64,000 bases of DNA from Porodaedalea pini (Eukaryota > Basidiomycota > Agaricomycetes > Hymenochaetales > Hymenochaetaceae). Below are positions 24,134 through 37,768 of this stretch, in pieces. The translations under genes were made by a program, and so were the position numbers. Below the pieces are notes generated by a model. That model was given only the letters and a program-made list of their open reading frames with translations. It ran no database searches and was not told where the DNA came from. Location: positions 1 through 64,000 of the forward strand of contig NBAY01000074.1 in assembly GCA_002794775.1 (NCBI GenBank), in the 5' to 3' direction. Within the stretch, counting starts at the first letter, position 1. Each line of letters opens with the position of its first letter.

Positions 24134-25012
24134 ATGAGTCAAGGCCAAGTCACTGACACGTCCAACTCAACGAAGAGTAGGAAGCCTATCGCCAACAAAC
24201 TGGTCGAGCCCAAGGCTCGCTTTTCCTTGAGTGAGACTAAGGCCTCAGCAGCACCGACGACAGATAGGCCACCTGTCTCCGTAGGACGGGATGCATCTCA
24301 AACTATGGCCAAGTTAGTCCCCGATGCGGCCTCCAGAAGGAAGGACGTCAGACCAAATCCTGGTGCCTCCTCCTCAGGACATGGTGCGTCTTAATTCTGT
24401 CAATGTAATATATAGAAAGCTGAACTATGTCATCTTACACCACTGTTGTGGCATCCAGCATCCAAGATTGAACCTTGCACTGATTGGACGGCATATACGA
24501 AGAAAGTTTTGGAAAAGGACAAGAAAGGCATGGATTTAACTACGGAAGACAAGTCGGCACTCATGGCGCTTGATCATTGTGAGTCAATATCTTGACTCAG
24601 ATGCAGTATACACATTCAATGTAATCTCCTCTAGTCCTCGAAAGTTTAGAGTCTCCCATTCCATCTAAGCGAAATTGGTTCTTAGTAGACTTCAGGTACG
24701 ATGATATAGGAAGTGAGGAAAATACCTTACATCAAGAGTAAGTCCCATTTATGCCTTCTTCTTAATACAGTTCTAATGTAGAAAACTTAATTAGTTTCCA
24801 CTCGATGCAAATGTGTACATTTGATGGCGGGCGAGCATGTTTATAATGGTGATAAAATCAAGAAGGGGAAGCGGGTAAGATATAGCCTCGCAGACTTGGC
24901 GAAATATATTCAGACGGAATGGAAGCACAATGATTGCGGAGAAGACGTAGACGAGACAGCAGACTCCGAGTCAACACCAACACTAAAAGTGAGCCGCACA
25001 AAAGCACTCTAG
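24134..25012 (+). CDS. hypothetical protein
   Basis: Four exons, 24134-24383, 24459-24578, 24635-24712 and 24795-25012, keep one frame through three GT-AG introns and give 221 residues. The N-terminal 80 residues are Ser/Thr/Lys-rich and look disordered. The middle (DWTAYTKKVLEKDK, ALMALDHFLESLESP) looks helical. The C-terminal part holds RCKCVHLMAGEHVYNGDK and YSLADLAKYIQTEW, then an acidic tail. I do not recognise the family. The third intron (24713-24794) has an alternative using 24738, which would end in a different frame with an early stop. Confidence 0.45.
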
Positions 25013-26297
25013 ATCTAGATTTAATAGATTGGTCATATATTTCAATGTAACTAATGGAAAATTAAATCTATGTCCTATAATTATGCTCATATACACCGTG
25101 CCCGATAGACCTTGTACATAAGGTCCACCATATGTCTGAGTGGAACTAGGTTATGGACTCGGACTTCAGAGAGACAAAGACCTAAGATGTATTCGAATTG
25201 AGTTTTAAAACATCCATGTATGAGCATGCTTGTGGCGGTATACTGACGTAGACAGAATAACCAGGTTTACAGGCTGAATATGGAGCATATTTATCGCAGC
25301 AAAGCGTATCTAGGATGAATAGCTCTGGCCGGACGAAAATTACGGGTCCAAAAGAAGAAGGTACCGAGTCTCATCCAGAATTACCGTATCTCGTGCAAGT
25401 CCCTAGAGCTAGTCTTTTGATTAAGATTCATGGGCTTAGCCATAGTGTCTTCCATGACATTCTGAGAACTGGGTTCTATCTAGCGTGCCAGACGTGGCAA
25501 GGAATGATAAAGCTGATGAGTATGGATTCAATTTATCAATTATACTTTGGCTTACAAGTTTGAATAATATGTGTTCTCCTGAACCTGTACTACATAGTGT
25601 CCTGACCGACTCCGGAACGGAAGCATAGAATTTTACTCGCCGTGAATTTGTGCATGTGTACGTATGCCTCGAAACGGTACGAAAGGTCATAATTCAAGTT
25701 AGAAGGGCGCTCCAGTGTCCACTCGAGAGAGCCGAGGCGAAGTACCTGGATAATTGAATAAAAAGACATCAATCTTTTTGTGCTGCTTTCTACTTACTCG
25801 CTCCGCGCTCCATTCGGAAGTTGCGGCGCTCAGCTCGTATCAAACCGTCTGCTAGCGAGGCCGAGTGGGATTCGTCCTGATGGGCTCACAATCTTCCTAC
25901 GTAGCAATAAGAAAGGAATCAGATATAGCATCAGCTTTAAATGCCTGTGAAGTTTCTATTAACCCGCACTTGTTCGTCTTGCCAAGTCCATTATTCGTCT
26001 ATGTCGGTATTAAGGCGATTAATATTGTGGCTGTAACAGGAGGGCGCATCGGCATCCGCAAATGGAAGGAGCGATCAAAGTATTTACGCCAAAAACCTTA
26101 TCGAAATTGAATGATCGGCTCTCGAATTTACAAACACGGCTGTGAGCGCCCGCCATGTCGCGACTGCCACTGTGCCAGCCCCTGGCGCGGGCTTCAAAAC
26201 CCGCCGCATTTTCAACTCGACCAGATTACCCTTATTCTCGTACCACGACTACAGCCTCTCATAATTCCCCTCCCCTGTCGTCCGCCCTTACTTTGTC
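25013..26297. other. intergenic region
   Basis: No confident gene. The last few hundred bases should include the promoter of the glycoprotein gene starting at 26298. Confidence 0.45.
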
Positions 26298-27907
26298 ATG
26301 AAGTCCGTCCTCGTTCTTCAAGGACTAGCCGCCATCGCGCTTGCTCAGACCTACAGCGCGACGTATAGTCCTTCAGATGCACCTGATACAAGCGAAGAAG
26401 GCCAGGCAGGAACCAACAAGTGTGGCACTGGCTCAAGCCAGACATCTAAGTGCCAGAATGCGTATCGTGAGCTCGTTCTTAGCTCGAAAAGCTACCCATG
26501 TATTCATGCCACCCGTGACTTTTAGTGAATTCGGTGGACGACTTCTGTCTGTTTGCACCGCCTGAGCCGGGTGCGGGCTCTACTATCGGTGAAACAGAGC
26601 GCATTGAGGTGGCATGGTGCATGAAAGTACGTAAACCCACTGTCGCTCACTGTAAAGGTATAATAAACGCTTGCGTCTGATAGAGTGGCACAGGGGCGCG
26701 CCTCATCCCTGATGGCACGATGCAGGGCGTACACTTCGTCCAGACTCCGGACTATGTCCAGGTCACTGGTGTCGGCGATCTCACGAAGTTGAATATTCCT
26801 AAGGGTGATGCGGGAGGGTGAGTAGTTGTTTGCATAATAACTTTAGAAATCCATTTTGACATTTGCAACAGTGAACTGGACCCTCATGGCGCTGATGGAA
26901 ATGGTATGTGTGCCAGACGTTAGATATCGAAAATCAGTCGCTTTATTTTTGTTTACAAGGCAATCCGATCGGTGGCCTCGTCTTTTCCAATGCATTCGGG
27001 CAGATGGAGCAGATACATGAATGGACTGTAAGTTGTTTCGTTCAAAACTGGCTTGAGACCCAGACTAACATCATGTAGAACTTCATGTCAGACTCGGAGT
27101 TTTGCTTCCGCGGTTGTAAGGACGGCGGTAATGCTCCAGCATTGTGCCAGCATATCTACGATGAGATGGGTTGTATGTGGAACATGCCTGCTAGCTATGA
27201 TGCAGGCGTGTTTGAGCAATGTGCTGGTGATACTGGCGAGGTAAGGATATGACTTGTTCGAAGCCTGCTCAAAACTTACGCGTCAAATCCAGCCGATGGG
27301 CGTTTACGGCACGTCTACCTTCCATCAAGGTGAACCATCGACGCCCGATGGGCATCCTGCACCTTCCTCTTCACAGTGCTCAAAGCTCGCGACTATTAGC
27401 AATGGTGTGGCTTCCTCTGGCGCGACTTCATCGACGGCATCAGGAGTCTCGGCCTCCACGACAGTTAGTACCGGATCTACCATCTCTACCTCATCTGTCT
27501 CTACCTCCGGCCACTCAGCCTTAGCGACATCTACCTCGGTGAGCAAGAATACTGCACTGCGGGGTCTGATGCTTCATTATGGACTTCTGCATTTAACATT
27601 TTCCTTCTCTTCGCAAATTTTCCGTAATAAACCCTTGCAGACTCTTTCATATTTTGAAATACTCCTGATTCTATCACGGACTATTTACTGACCATTACAA
27701 TTCTCTATATAGGGTACACATGCATCATCCACCGGAAGCGGATCTGGTTCTCCGACAGGTTCGGCTATCGGCCCGGGCTCTCCGCTACCAATGACGAATG
27801 CTGCACTCGGACAACACGGCTCCATTTCTGCTATATGCAGCTCTGTCATTGTCTCCTTCGTTGCTGCATTGCTGAGTTCTATTTTTGGCGGTGCTCTTCT
27901 CATTTGA
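26298..27907 (+). CDS. macrofage-activating-glycoprotein-like secreted GPI protein
   Basis: Eight exons (26298-26466, 26526-26626, 26684-26817, 26872-26903, 26960-27027, 27079-27240, 27293-27538, 27713-27907) give about 368 residues. The N-terminus is a signal peptide (MKSVLVLQGLAAIALAQ). The core has many cysteines and family motifs (SVDDFCLFAPPEPG, YVQVTGVGDLTK, ELDPHGADGNGNPIGG, CQHIYDEMGC, GVYGTSTFHQGEP). A Ser/Thr-rich stalk and a hydrophobic C-terminus without charged residues (SAICSSVIVSFVAALLSS) fit GPI anchoring at the cell surface. Homologues annotated as macrofage activating glycoprotein are common in Agaricomycetes; the molecular role in the fungus is not known. Confidence 0.88.
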
Positions 27908-30825
27908 TGACTTTTATGGGTCTTATTATTCTATCTTCCATTTGGATTCTAGTGGCTAGACCTTCACGGACAGTAATGCATTCTTGGTTTCTTTTTCCAT
28001 TTGTTTTTTGTTATAACGCGGAAGGACCATAGTCAGTTTTGTAGCACACATCGTTTCCCAAAACATTACTACGACACCGTTGTTCCTTATTGAGTAGTGA
28101 ACAAATGTCAATTTTATCCCTGAATCCTGGACTTTTTACATACTATCCTGTACAATACCGCATCCCTCCACTTCTTCCGCGGTCTGACTGTTTTCATATC
28201 TGTGAAGCTTCGGTGTATCGCTGCACTATCTAGTATCTGGTCGCAGACTCTGCTGAATTTGAGTGGATTAGTAATCCGGCATTCCCCGTCACGCGACTTT
28301 GCGCTCAACGCTTGACATTGGCTCGCTCACTATGCGATCAAGTGGCAAAGTTTCCCCGTCGCGGAAGGCAGTCGAGACCGTTCTAGCTGGACGAGAGTGT
28401 TCCCATGCGGCACATTGTCGAGAAACTCGTTTTTGAGCGCGCAGGACTTGACCGCGGAATGGGCTTGCTACAGACGCTACCGTCTTACAATAACTTGAAT
28501 AAGGACGAGCCAAATTTTGAAGTTCAAGTGTACGTGTCCCTCATCTCATTCCAAGCTACAACCACTCCTGTGAGTCTCACATCGGCTTTCTTCTCGCCTT
28601 GCATATTGACAATCGGCCCTATGCAGATTAATAAGAAGAGTATGAGAGAATGTTTTGGTATTGAAACGAAGCCGCCCACACGCTGCAGAATTGTAGACGG
28701 CACAGCAAGTGTCCTGCAAACCATCCGTTCGGGAAACCTGAGCTTCCCGCGAACTAGGTACCTTATGGTCACATTTGGCCACTGCCGTTGACTACCGACC
28801 ATCCACGCCTCGGAGACCACAACGACAGGCCGGATAACTCAGAACCGGTCCGTCCCTGCACTTGACAGAGTTTCTTATCTAGAGCTCTATCCGTGTCCTA
28901 CGAACCTGGAAAGAACACCAAGTCAGCATGCGCTGCGTTCTAGCATACGAATCAGAAGTAAGAGTGGACAGAATCCATCTTCGACTCGGAGACTGTTGAC
29001 GCCATTAATGTTTGCAATGTAGACTATGCGCTTTACATCCTCCAGCCAGGTTCTTATCCTTCTTTAACCGTGTCGAAGGACGTCTAACGGTCGCGACCAG
29101 GCCCATTACTCACCCACGTTCAAGGACACGTACTATGTTGGACTTCTTCCTCGGCCACGCATCGCAAAACTGTAACCTTCCCGCACCATGACGTCGTTGA
29201 CCATATGGTTTGCCGACGGAGAAATGAATGGTTGTACTACGGGAGAAGAAGAGAAACGGACCTTGCGGAGGACATACCTCCAAATTTCTCCCATGGACGC
29301 GGCGTCTTGATACTTCTCGAATCCCATCAGAGCTACTCACCCTTCCGCGCGTACGTACTATAGGATTCTCGATATCTAAGAACCGACACGCCCTTGGTGC
29401 CAGTGTGATAGTATTCGTCCCCTCGTTCTTTGTTTGTAGTTTCGTTCGTCCTAAGAAGGTCTTTGAAATATGAACATCACGCTCGCCTGGTTCCTTCGAG
29501 GCTACGTGGCGTCTTCGCGGGGAAATTTTAGCCTAAGAGGCTTCCATCGCGTCATGGGAAGCTGTCGTCATTGCTTGATATCGCTGCCATACATTCGCTC
29601 GCCCGCAGCTATCCCTTTCTCTTGTCTGCGCTGTCTGACGGTACTAAACGGCGCTTACGGCTCTTCGGGACGTTCTACCCAGTTTGTACCCATCTTCACC
29701 CTAGTGGATTCAGATAAGGGTTCATAGCGCGTAATTTGAGTAAGCTGACTCGAGGTGTGTACTATGAACTTCGTGCGACAAGTACGCGAACTCAAAACAC
29801 TCGGCAGACATTGCCCTTCGGAACAACCCTTCCGGATTCCGGAGATCATTAACGCATGTTCTCGTTCCAGGCCTCGAGTTGGCCTTCATTGGTGTGTTAC
29901 TTTACTTAACTCGATAGCAAAACTAACGTACTCTGGGTCAGTTATCCTTCTCCTTTTTCACATTCCTATCCTTAGTGGTTCTAGTCGAGGGAGAACATTC
30001 AAAACTAAGCACAACCCAGCCTTCTCCTTGCAGGTCGGTGTTTACGCACTGTTCGCTTCCAACTTCCAAATATATTGATTGTAAACAGGTAAGAACATGA
30101 TTACCGTAGTTCTGCGGTGAAGGGAAGTCCTCGAGACTATTTCCAGATCAGAGGACCGTCTTTTTCCGCGTTCACTCCGAATTCCGTCCACGCCTAGACC
30201 ACTACTGCAGTTATTTCGATCCTCTGACTCTAGGATCTAACCGACGTCTTACGAAAGTTGGAACCTCGGATGCTAATCGCAGCTTCGCTCGTCTTGCTTC
30301 CCAGTCACTCACTCGTATTCTCTGCAAATTTTGTCGACTTCTGCACACAGGAGGTGAGAATCTTTTCCAGTATCTTGGCCTGCTGCGCGTCATTGTTCTA
30401 ACGCGTTTCTTTCAACCCGCGGGCCTTGAAATCAAATGCTTCATCGTATTTGATGTTCAATGTCAAAACGAATTCGACTAATCATAGGCGCTCAGCTTTC
30501 GCCCATAGCTCTAGCTTCACCAGTCTCTGGAATCAAGAATACTATAGTAGGCAGAAATTCTACCGATATGCACACGAACGATGGCCCGTTCGAACTGTCG
30601 ACATATATGCTTGTTCTTTGACGCATCATTAATGGCGAAGGTCATTATCGCTATCCGGAATCGGGACCCGGTAGCATTAATATTGCCATCCAGAACCAGG
30701 AACCACAAGCTCTAGCCAGGGTTGACTTGTGATTATGAGTGCGGCATAATCGGGTCTCGGGATCGTCCTTGGCTTCTAACGAACTCCGCCTCTGTTTCCA
30801 AAGCCGTTTACAATCTGGATGTCCT

Positions 30826-30842
30826 CCCCCCCCCCCCCCCCC
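30826..30842. repeat. poly-C tract (17 bp)
   Basis: Uninterrupted run of 17 C on the plus strand. Confidence 0.95.
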
Positions 30843-31848
30843 GCGGCTCAAACGGACCGTGTTTCTGCAACTGAAAGCTTGGCTGGTATCGATTGAAGGG
30901 TTTAGTGGCGCGTACTTACACATCTTCGGCCTCCGGAACACTAGTACTGATATAATTGTAGTTATTTGATTCATTGCCGTTTGTACACCTCCTGTACGGG
31001 AGGTAACTTCCCTTCGCGCATCGGAAGAATTTAAGGCTGCAGCGGTTGAATCGGAGCTGTAAAGGGGGGACCCGCTGGCGGCTAACGACGGCCACTTGCA
31101 GGTCTACGGTGCTCCTGATTATTGCAGATGCAAGTCAGGTCAATGTTTTAAAAAAAATACCGTGTGCGAAGCCCGGCTTTCTCATACTCATATCGCTCTT
31201 TCATTATCAACTTGCGCGGTGGGTGAGCAAAACTCTCAGGACGATCTGCTTCGGGATCTGGGCAGTGTGCTTCTTCGCGCCTTGCGTCCATTGAAGACTT
31301 TCGTGCTTCTCTAGCTCGAAGACGACCGCTATGACGCACGATCTACCGACTAGACTCTTTCGACAAGAAGGACAACTCCGATGAGACGGACCGAGAGCGG
31401 CCGTCGTTATACTGACCACCCATTTCGTTCAAGGAGCGAGATCGATCGCATAAATCGTATGTGCGCGCGCCAGGCCTTCGGAAAACAACCTGCTGTATGT
31501 TGGATCGGTCGTTGTACCGTGCGCAGTACACTTCGCACGTCATTTCTAAGCTAAAGGCAGCAATTTTGGAGAAAACAGCACCTGCTCCCTTGCTGAACTC
31601 TGATATATCGTTGATGGGATAGCGGCTCTATAAGTCCCGTGCTTAGTGCTGCCGCGACTTGCAGCTCCAAGCCAAGGCGTGCGTGGCGAGCTGCTGACTC
31701 TCGAGAGTCATTCCGGGGGGGCGACATTTTCGCGCTTATTCGTTTGGAGCGTTTGATCTTCTAGTCTTGAACAGTACATGATGTCGGGAAATGCCATGTC
31801 AACGTTCCGGAGGTATCTGCAGCAAGAACACTGTAAGCGGAGGAAGGA

Positions 31849-31861
31849 GGGGGGGGGGGGG
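31849..31861. repeat. poly-G tract (13 bp)
   Basis: Uninterrupted run of 13 G on the plus strand. Confidence 0.95.
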
Positions 31862-33802
31862 TCCGAGGCATGCAGCTGAAGATGAGATCCGAACGGATAC
31901 TAGATCTGTTTGTACTGACCGTTTCACTCTGAACAAATGGACATGCAAGAGTTCTACAATGTTTTATTCTTCATCGCATCACGGACGCTCTCCCACCGGA
32001 TGCATTTTTTGCTCAGAAATGCAAGCACACCCGCCCACCGCACAACGCCGCAGGCGTGCCTCACGAAAGAGAAAAACAACAAAAAACGGACTCACGAGAC
32101 ACACGGCTGCAGGTGGGATATCGGCGGACCCCCATAAATCCGTGATTGCGTGCGCACACCGCGCGAGGAAAGTGAGAAAAAAAAAAGGGACAAAATACAC
32201 GGACAACGTGCAGAACATGCTGCATGCCCCACAAAGAATTGAAGAGGAATCCGAACTCCGTTCGGGGTGGGAGCGCGAGAAAATTACGCGAGGGGCGAAC
32301 AGGGTGGGAAGACTAACTCTATTTTCAAAACCTTATTTACAGTAGCCTAAAAGTGCTTCTTCTTTCGTTTTTTTATCACTAGTACTCTGTTCTCGGCCGG
32401 AATTTTTTAATATGTGTTTATTTGTCTATTTGCAACCGTGCTGGCGCTTTCGTTCGTCGGCGCTAAAGGGCGCTGTACGATGAGCGCCGCATAATGTTCG
32501 AGCGCCCTGGGCCTAAGCTTGTCGATCGGCGGTACAAATCTCGATGGACAGCCGCTCGGTCTTTGAGATAAGCCCCGCCGTCGGCGCCCGCGCCGAGCAA
32601 TCTCACCCACTGGATCGTCCGTCTGCATATCTTCCGGCCCGCAAGAGCGAACAAGGGGCGCAGCGGCTGTCGGCAGACATCCCACAGCAATTAATAAAAA
32701 GGTACATTTATTCCTGCTCCTTGCAACGCGATGGCGCGCGCGACAAGCTTAAGTACTAGTACTCGCTCGCGCCGCACCGGTCCCGCCCGGCACCCGGCGC
32801 GCGCGGCCCAGACCCGTCGACCCCATTCAGCATTCCATTTTATACTAAATTCTTTTAGAACGCGTGGCCCGCGCGCATATGCATGTCGATCCCTTGTGGG
32901 GGGGACCGGGGAGCGGGCCAATCCTCCGAACATCCGAGGGGGGCCGATCCTAAGGTTAGAGTCTATCCTTTACAGCACCCGTCGCCGCCGGCGTGCCATG
33001 GAACGTGATTGGGTAGGTACCGGTGGTTAGCGTTGGTTTGGCCCTTCATGACCTTGAGAGCTTATCCTGAAGAATGGTTGGGCCGAAGTACTAGTGTCCC
33101 GAGAGGAGTGAATGAGGAGAGTTCCGTGCAGGACAGAATGGGTTCCATAAACATTACACAAGAGAAAAAATCAGTCAGTTTCCATACTTCAATTGTCCAT
33201 CTTTTCTCACCGACGAACCATCATCTATCATTCGCATTTCAATCATTTTCCCTCCGACGAACAAACAATCAGAAAGAAAGGAGAAGCGAAAGACTGACTC
33301 ATCGTGCCGTCCATACCCCATCCAGGCGCGGGGGTTCTTGCCAGTCATGCGCAACGAAGAGTTGTAGATTGCGCCTAAAACATACTAATGACCTGTTGCA
33401 TAGAAATCTTAACCAGCCATGTGAGGAGACAGTTGGAAGTCAGCGGAGCCCACATTCCTTTCCTTTCCTTCCTTATGGATGCCGAAGAATGGGGATTGCT
33501 AGTGCTAGTGCTCTTGCTCAGCACAGATAACAACTTTGAATTTGTACTGGTAGAGTACTAGTCCCTCTCTCGTGACCAATTGACCGATGAGCCGCGATAC
33601 TCAACAACTCTCCCACACTTTCGTGCCTTTTCCCTCCCTCTCTCTCTTCTCTCTTCTCTCTTCACTCTTCACTCTTCTCTATCTCAATTGCAGATTGTCT
33701 CCTCCGCCACCCGAGTCTAAATTGAACAACCGACACGTACGTACGTGTGTGTGAAAAAGCTAGTTAGTAGCAAGGTCCCCGTCGCTGTCGATCCGTACCA
33801 TC

Positions 33803-34108
33803 GGCCACTCGCATCGCATCGCATTCGCATTCGCATCCCTAGTCCCAGTGCTTCCGCGACGAGCTCGCACCGGACCTCCCAGGGCAAGATAAGCCGGACG
33901 CAGGAACAGAGATAGAGATAGGTGTGTAGAGAAAGGGGCAAAGAAAGAGAAAGAGATAGAGTTAAAGTCGCCTGTCCATGCTTGCCGCGATGGAACAAAG
34001 TCCAGAGATCCACAGGGTCGATTGGTTCGTTGAGTCTGTTTAAGTGGTCCAGTCCAAAAATCCAGAATCCAGAGTCCAGAGTCCAGAGTCCAGAATCCAA
34101 AGTCCAGA
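33803..34108. repeat. short tandem repeats
   Basis: Two simple-repeat patches lie here: CATTCGCATTCG-type units at about 33803-33833, and AGAGTCC/AGAATCC 7-mers at about 34056-34108. Confidence 0.8.
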
Positions 34109-35570
34109 CCTCCTAGCGAACAAGTCCAAGTAAAACCGCGAATAGGCGCACAGTACTAGTGTGTTCAAGATAGTTGTTTCTAATAAACTCCACCCAACAA
34201 CACATCGAAGTATGCTCGAATCATCTGCAAGAGTGGAGCTGGAAGCGCACGATAGAAAGAAGAATCGAGGAAGACTCCAAATAGCTCGCGGGCCGAAACT
34301 TCATAGGACCATAGAGAAGAGCTTCGTGGCAGAGAGACTCAGTTTCCTTTCAAGGCGATTATATTATCGTGGAACGAGACAGCAGACGAATTTGATGATG
34401 GACGTTGGTACGAATCTAAGAAGGCTAGTAGGCAGACCAATGATAAAGCGTCCAGGGGCAATTTAGAAGGAAACTCCGTGGGCCGTGGCACACTGTGGGA
34501 CCTAACGAACCCTTGAAAATCAGCGCGCGTGCGCGTGCGCGATTCAGAGAGGTTCCTCCAGATCTGTTCTGTTCTTCCCTCCTTTTTTCGTTGTTTTTAT
34601 TGGGCACCTCGTTTCTCAAGTAAACCCCGTGCGTCAATATTAATGCCGTTAACATTGGCACGAGTGGGTACCCAAGCACCTTACGCGCGTGCCCACCGCG
34701 TCCCGGCCCCGACCCCGGCCCCGTGTCCGCACCCGTGCTCCAAAACATACAGACACAAATCACACAAATCGTGAGGGGGTGCGTCCGGCAAGCCGATAAG
34801 TAACCCAAGCCACGCGCGCTTGCTTCGCTTCCTAAGTTCCTATTCTTTCGCAATACGATCCGCACACGCCCCCTCTTCCTGAACTCACCGCGGCTCCACT
34901 CACAAAGCTGCGCATCTCGCGAATGTCCCGGCGAATTGCGAGGGAATCGAAGCTTTCGAACCTCCCTTCTTCCGGTTTACGATGCGAGGATTTTGAGCTT
35001 GAGCATTCAGAGTTTGGGGACTGAGAAAAAAATAGCTTCAGAGTTAAAGGCAAACTCGAAGTTTTGAGCGGAAAAAGAAGACGAGATAAGCACCCGGATC
35101 ATATAACTCGTGTACGCGTCGATAGAAAAACCCCGGCTCGAAATGCGGGCGCAGGCGCGGTGCCGGCATACATACTACATAGTGAATCTCGTGAAGAGAA
35201 GGAAAAGGACGAAGAGCATTGCGGGAAGGCCCACGAATCAAAAACGAAAGAGGGAAAGGAGAGAAGGTCGATAGTGGACACCTTATTTCGAATGTGTGAG
35301 TCAGATTGACCAATGGCATTCGCATTGAAGTTCAAGCCAAGGGTTGAAGGGGTGGTCCGAAATCCGTTGAGACACTTGTTCTCTCCCCCGTCTTCCGTTC
35401 CATAAGGCACGTGAGCAGGTCAGGCTAGAGAGGATAGTCAGCTGTGGTCAGATGGAGTCCAAAGTGGAGGATGAGGCGCCTAGGTTTACGTCTCTCTTAA
35501 TCCATGCTTCAAATCGGATTGATCACAAGAGGGAGAGTAGAGGGCTGACTAGATATCTTGGTTTCATTTA

Positions 35571-35990
35571 GTTCATTTCGGCTGAGACGGTTGTCGTTGA
35601 ACCCGATGCAACATTTGATAGTGAAGACTGCTCTTCAGCTTCGCGATGCTTGGTTCAAAGTCCGTCAGTCCGTCTTTCGAGACTTTGTCTAGCGTAGAGC
35701 GGGGTTCAAAGGATGAAGCCGAATTTAGAGGTAGAGGCGAAGCTAAAGTCGTATTGATCATGAGGACCGACCAAACACTGAGTTCATTTCGGATGAGAAG
35801 GTCGTTGAAGTTGGACCGGTAATGTATTCGTGTTTGAAGACTGCTCCAACTGGCAACGTTGATCTGATCCTTTCGTGAGACTTCCTCTATAGTAGAACAG
35901 GAGTAGAAGGCCGAAGCCAAAGCCAGAGTAAGGGTGAAGGTCAAACAAAAGTCAGGATAAGTGCCTCGTTATGCGTCCTTCACTCATGCT
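35571..35990. repeat. diverged tandem duplication, period about 208 bp
   Basis: A block beginning AGTTCATTTCGGCTGAGA at 35571 recurs as AGTTCATTTCGGATGAGA at 35779. Later matching landmarks are GAAGACTGCTC, GAGACTT and AAGCCGAA/GGCCGAAGCC. The copies are clearly diverged. Weaker echoes appear from about 35980 (GATCATG, GGGTATCTTG). Confidence 0.6.
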
Positions 35991-37408
35991 TCCAACTTTC
36001 AAATCGCCCTGATCATGCTCCTTAAGAGGATGGTTTCAGATAAGGGCCCGGGATCCATGGATCTAGAGATCCAACAGAGAAAATCAGGGAGAGGCGAGAG
36101 CCGACCGGGTATCTTGCCATCTCTATTCTCGATTCTCGATTCTTGACTCCTGACGAGTTATCACTTCATTTCATCTCCGTCCTCGGAAGAGACACCTGCT
36201 AAACTTGGGCTCAAACCAACACGATGATAGGTCTAGTTTGGTTTGATTGCGAGGATGCAAGGAGTGTCTTAGCTTAGCTTCGCAGGTCAGGTTTGTTTAG
36301 TCCGAGGCCCGTCACTCCGTCTTCAGCCCTTCCTGTCCTTCCTATGCCCATTCTGTACCTTCGTATCTTCGGTTTTCGACGGCACGTGAACAATTAACGG
36401 AGGTCAAACGAGAATCAGTTGCAACAGAGTCAAACCAAGTAGGACGTGCTGTCACCTCGGTTTACGTGTCTCCTTCTCGTTATTCGGACTTCGGGATGGT
36501 AATAAGATTCAGTTCGGGTCTGGGTGTAAGTTCAGAAGAGCTCAGAAGGTGTGCTTGTATGCGTGAAAGATAGTGAAGAGCGAAGCGCACAGGAGCGGAG
36601 ATGCGGGTACGCGGTCAGCAGAGCCGGCGGCATGTTCGAGGTGAGTCAGACGGGTACGTGTCCGTGTCCGTATCTTCGGGAAACAAGCACGGGATCGGCC
36701 GCCTGCTACGGGAGGGAAAGCGAAGGGTTCGAAGGCGGAGATCCCGTAGTCAGATTTAGATTCAGAGAAGGGGGTGTGTGCGGTGCCCGAGATCAGCGGA
36801 TGTGTGCGCGACGGCTGAGAAGAGAGAAGCTGGGCTGGATGGCTTGGGGGAGAACGGCACGGGACTCGATGCGAGGTGCGAGGAAGTGGAAGAGAGCGTG
36901 GCTGAGGAAGGCGAGGAGGGTTGGGTGGAGACTGTCTTTGAAGGAGGGTGGGTCACGGTGGAATGAACAACGAATGGGGGTGGTCGCCTTGCGCGCTTGC
37001 CAAGAGTCAAGAGGGCAGAGGATCGTCGCTAACGGCACTGTGCTCTATGGTATGGTGGAGATTGCGGGGGACGCCGGGGGAGGGGGGATGAGGTGAGCAG
37101 TGAGTCACGCTCCGAGGCAGCTGATGTTTCGCGCGAGATAATGAATGAGTGTTTAGAGGACGGACTTGTGCAGCGGGTGGCGGTACACGCGGTGCCGCTT
37201 CGTGGTGGGAAGCAGGGCTGGGAGGCGTTAGGGAGACTTTAGTGGCGGGTGGCGGGTGTTGCTTTCTCTCGTGTACAGAGTACAGATTACGTGGACGCGA
37301 TGGAGCATGCACGGAGGATAGACGCTGGGCCAGGTTCGCGGATTTCTGCTGGAGAGTGCCAGTCGGGGCAGGTGATCACAAGCACTGTTCGTCGACTCAG
37401 AAGCGCAG

Positions 37409-37627
37409 TCAAGCGTCCCGCACGCAGCCGGCGGCACCGCCGGCGTCGTCGTCGAAAGTGGCCTCGGAATCGCGGATGTCGTCGGCGTCGTCGGCGACGA
37501 TGAGCTCGCGGACGTTGACGTCGTTGAGCAAGGGCATCGAGGAGGGAAGGCTATCATCCGATCTCGATCTTGGGGTCACGAGCGCGGGGACGGAACTCGG
37601 GCCGGGCTGTGAATCGCCAGTAGCCAT
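37409..37627 (-). CDS. possible N-terminal exon of a minus-strand gene
   Basis: The frame from the ATG at 37627 encodes an acidic Ser/Pro-rich stretch (TPRSRSDDSLPSSMPLL, then D/E-rich) that looks like a disordered protein N-terminus. It stops after 72 residues, and I could not find a convincing downstream exon. It would share a promoter with the dehydrogenase at 37769. Confidence 0.22.
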   Translation of the reverse strand: MATGDSQPGPSSVPALVTPRSRSDDSLPSSMPLLNDVNVRELIVADDADDIRDSEATFDDDAGGAAGCVRDA

Positions 37628-37768
37628 CGACTGCCGTCGCTCTGCTTCGCGTTCTCCTCAACAAAATACAGTCCATTTCGGTCTATAAAATGCCGCTGAC
37701 TCTCTCCATCCTCCACTCGTCCTCCACCCCTCCTCAATCCCACTCCAAAAATCTACTCCTGCACAACA

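Larger units (their letters stand above)
27908..37408. other. 9.5-kb gene-poor stretch
   Basis: No open frame on either strand shows a recognisable domain or can be extended by consistent splicing; the longest (for example 33009-33530, 36551-37096) have biased or repetitive composition. The stretch contains G/C homopolymers, short tandem repeats, a diverged 208-bp duplication and six of the ten AGTACTAGT sites in the window. It may be old, decayed repeat sequence. Confidence 0.5.

Noticed and set aside
33009..33530. 173-codon plus-strand open frame
   Set aside because: It crosses simple-sequence stretches, has no recognisable motif and lacks a plausible gene structure.
36551..37096. 181-codon plus-strand open frame
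   Set aside because: Composition is dominated by Gly/Arg from GC-rich, purine-biased sequence; there is no domain and no consistent splicing, and it overlaps other equally long frames.
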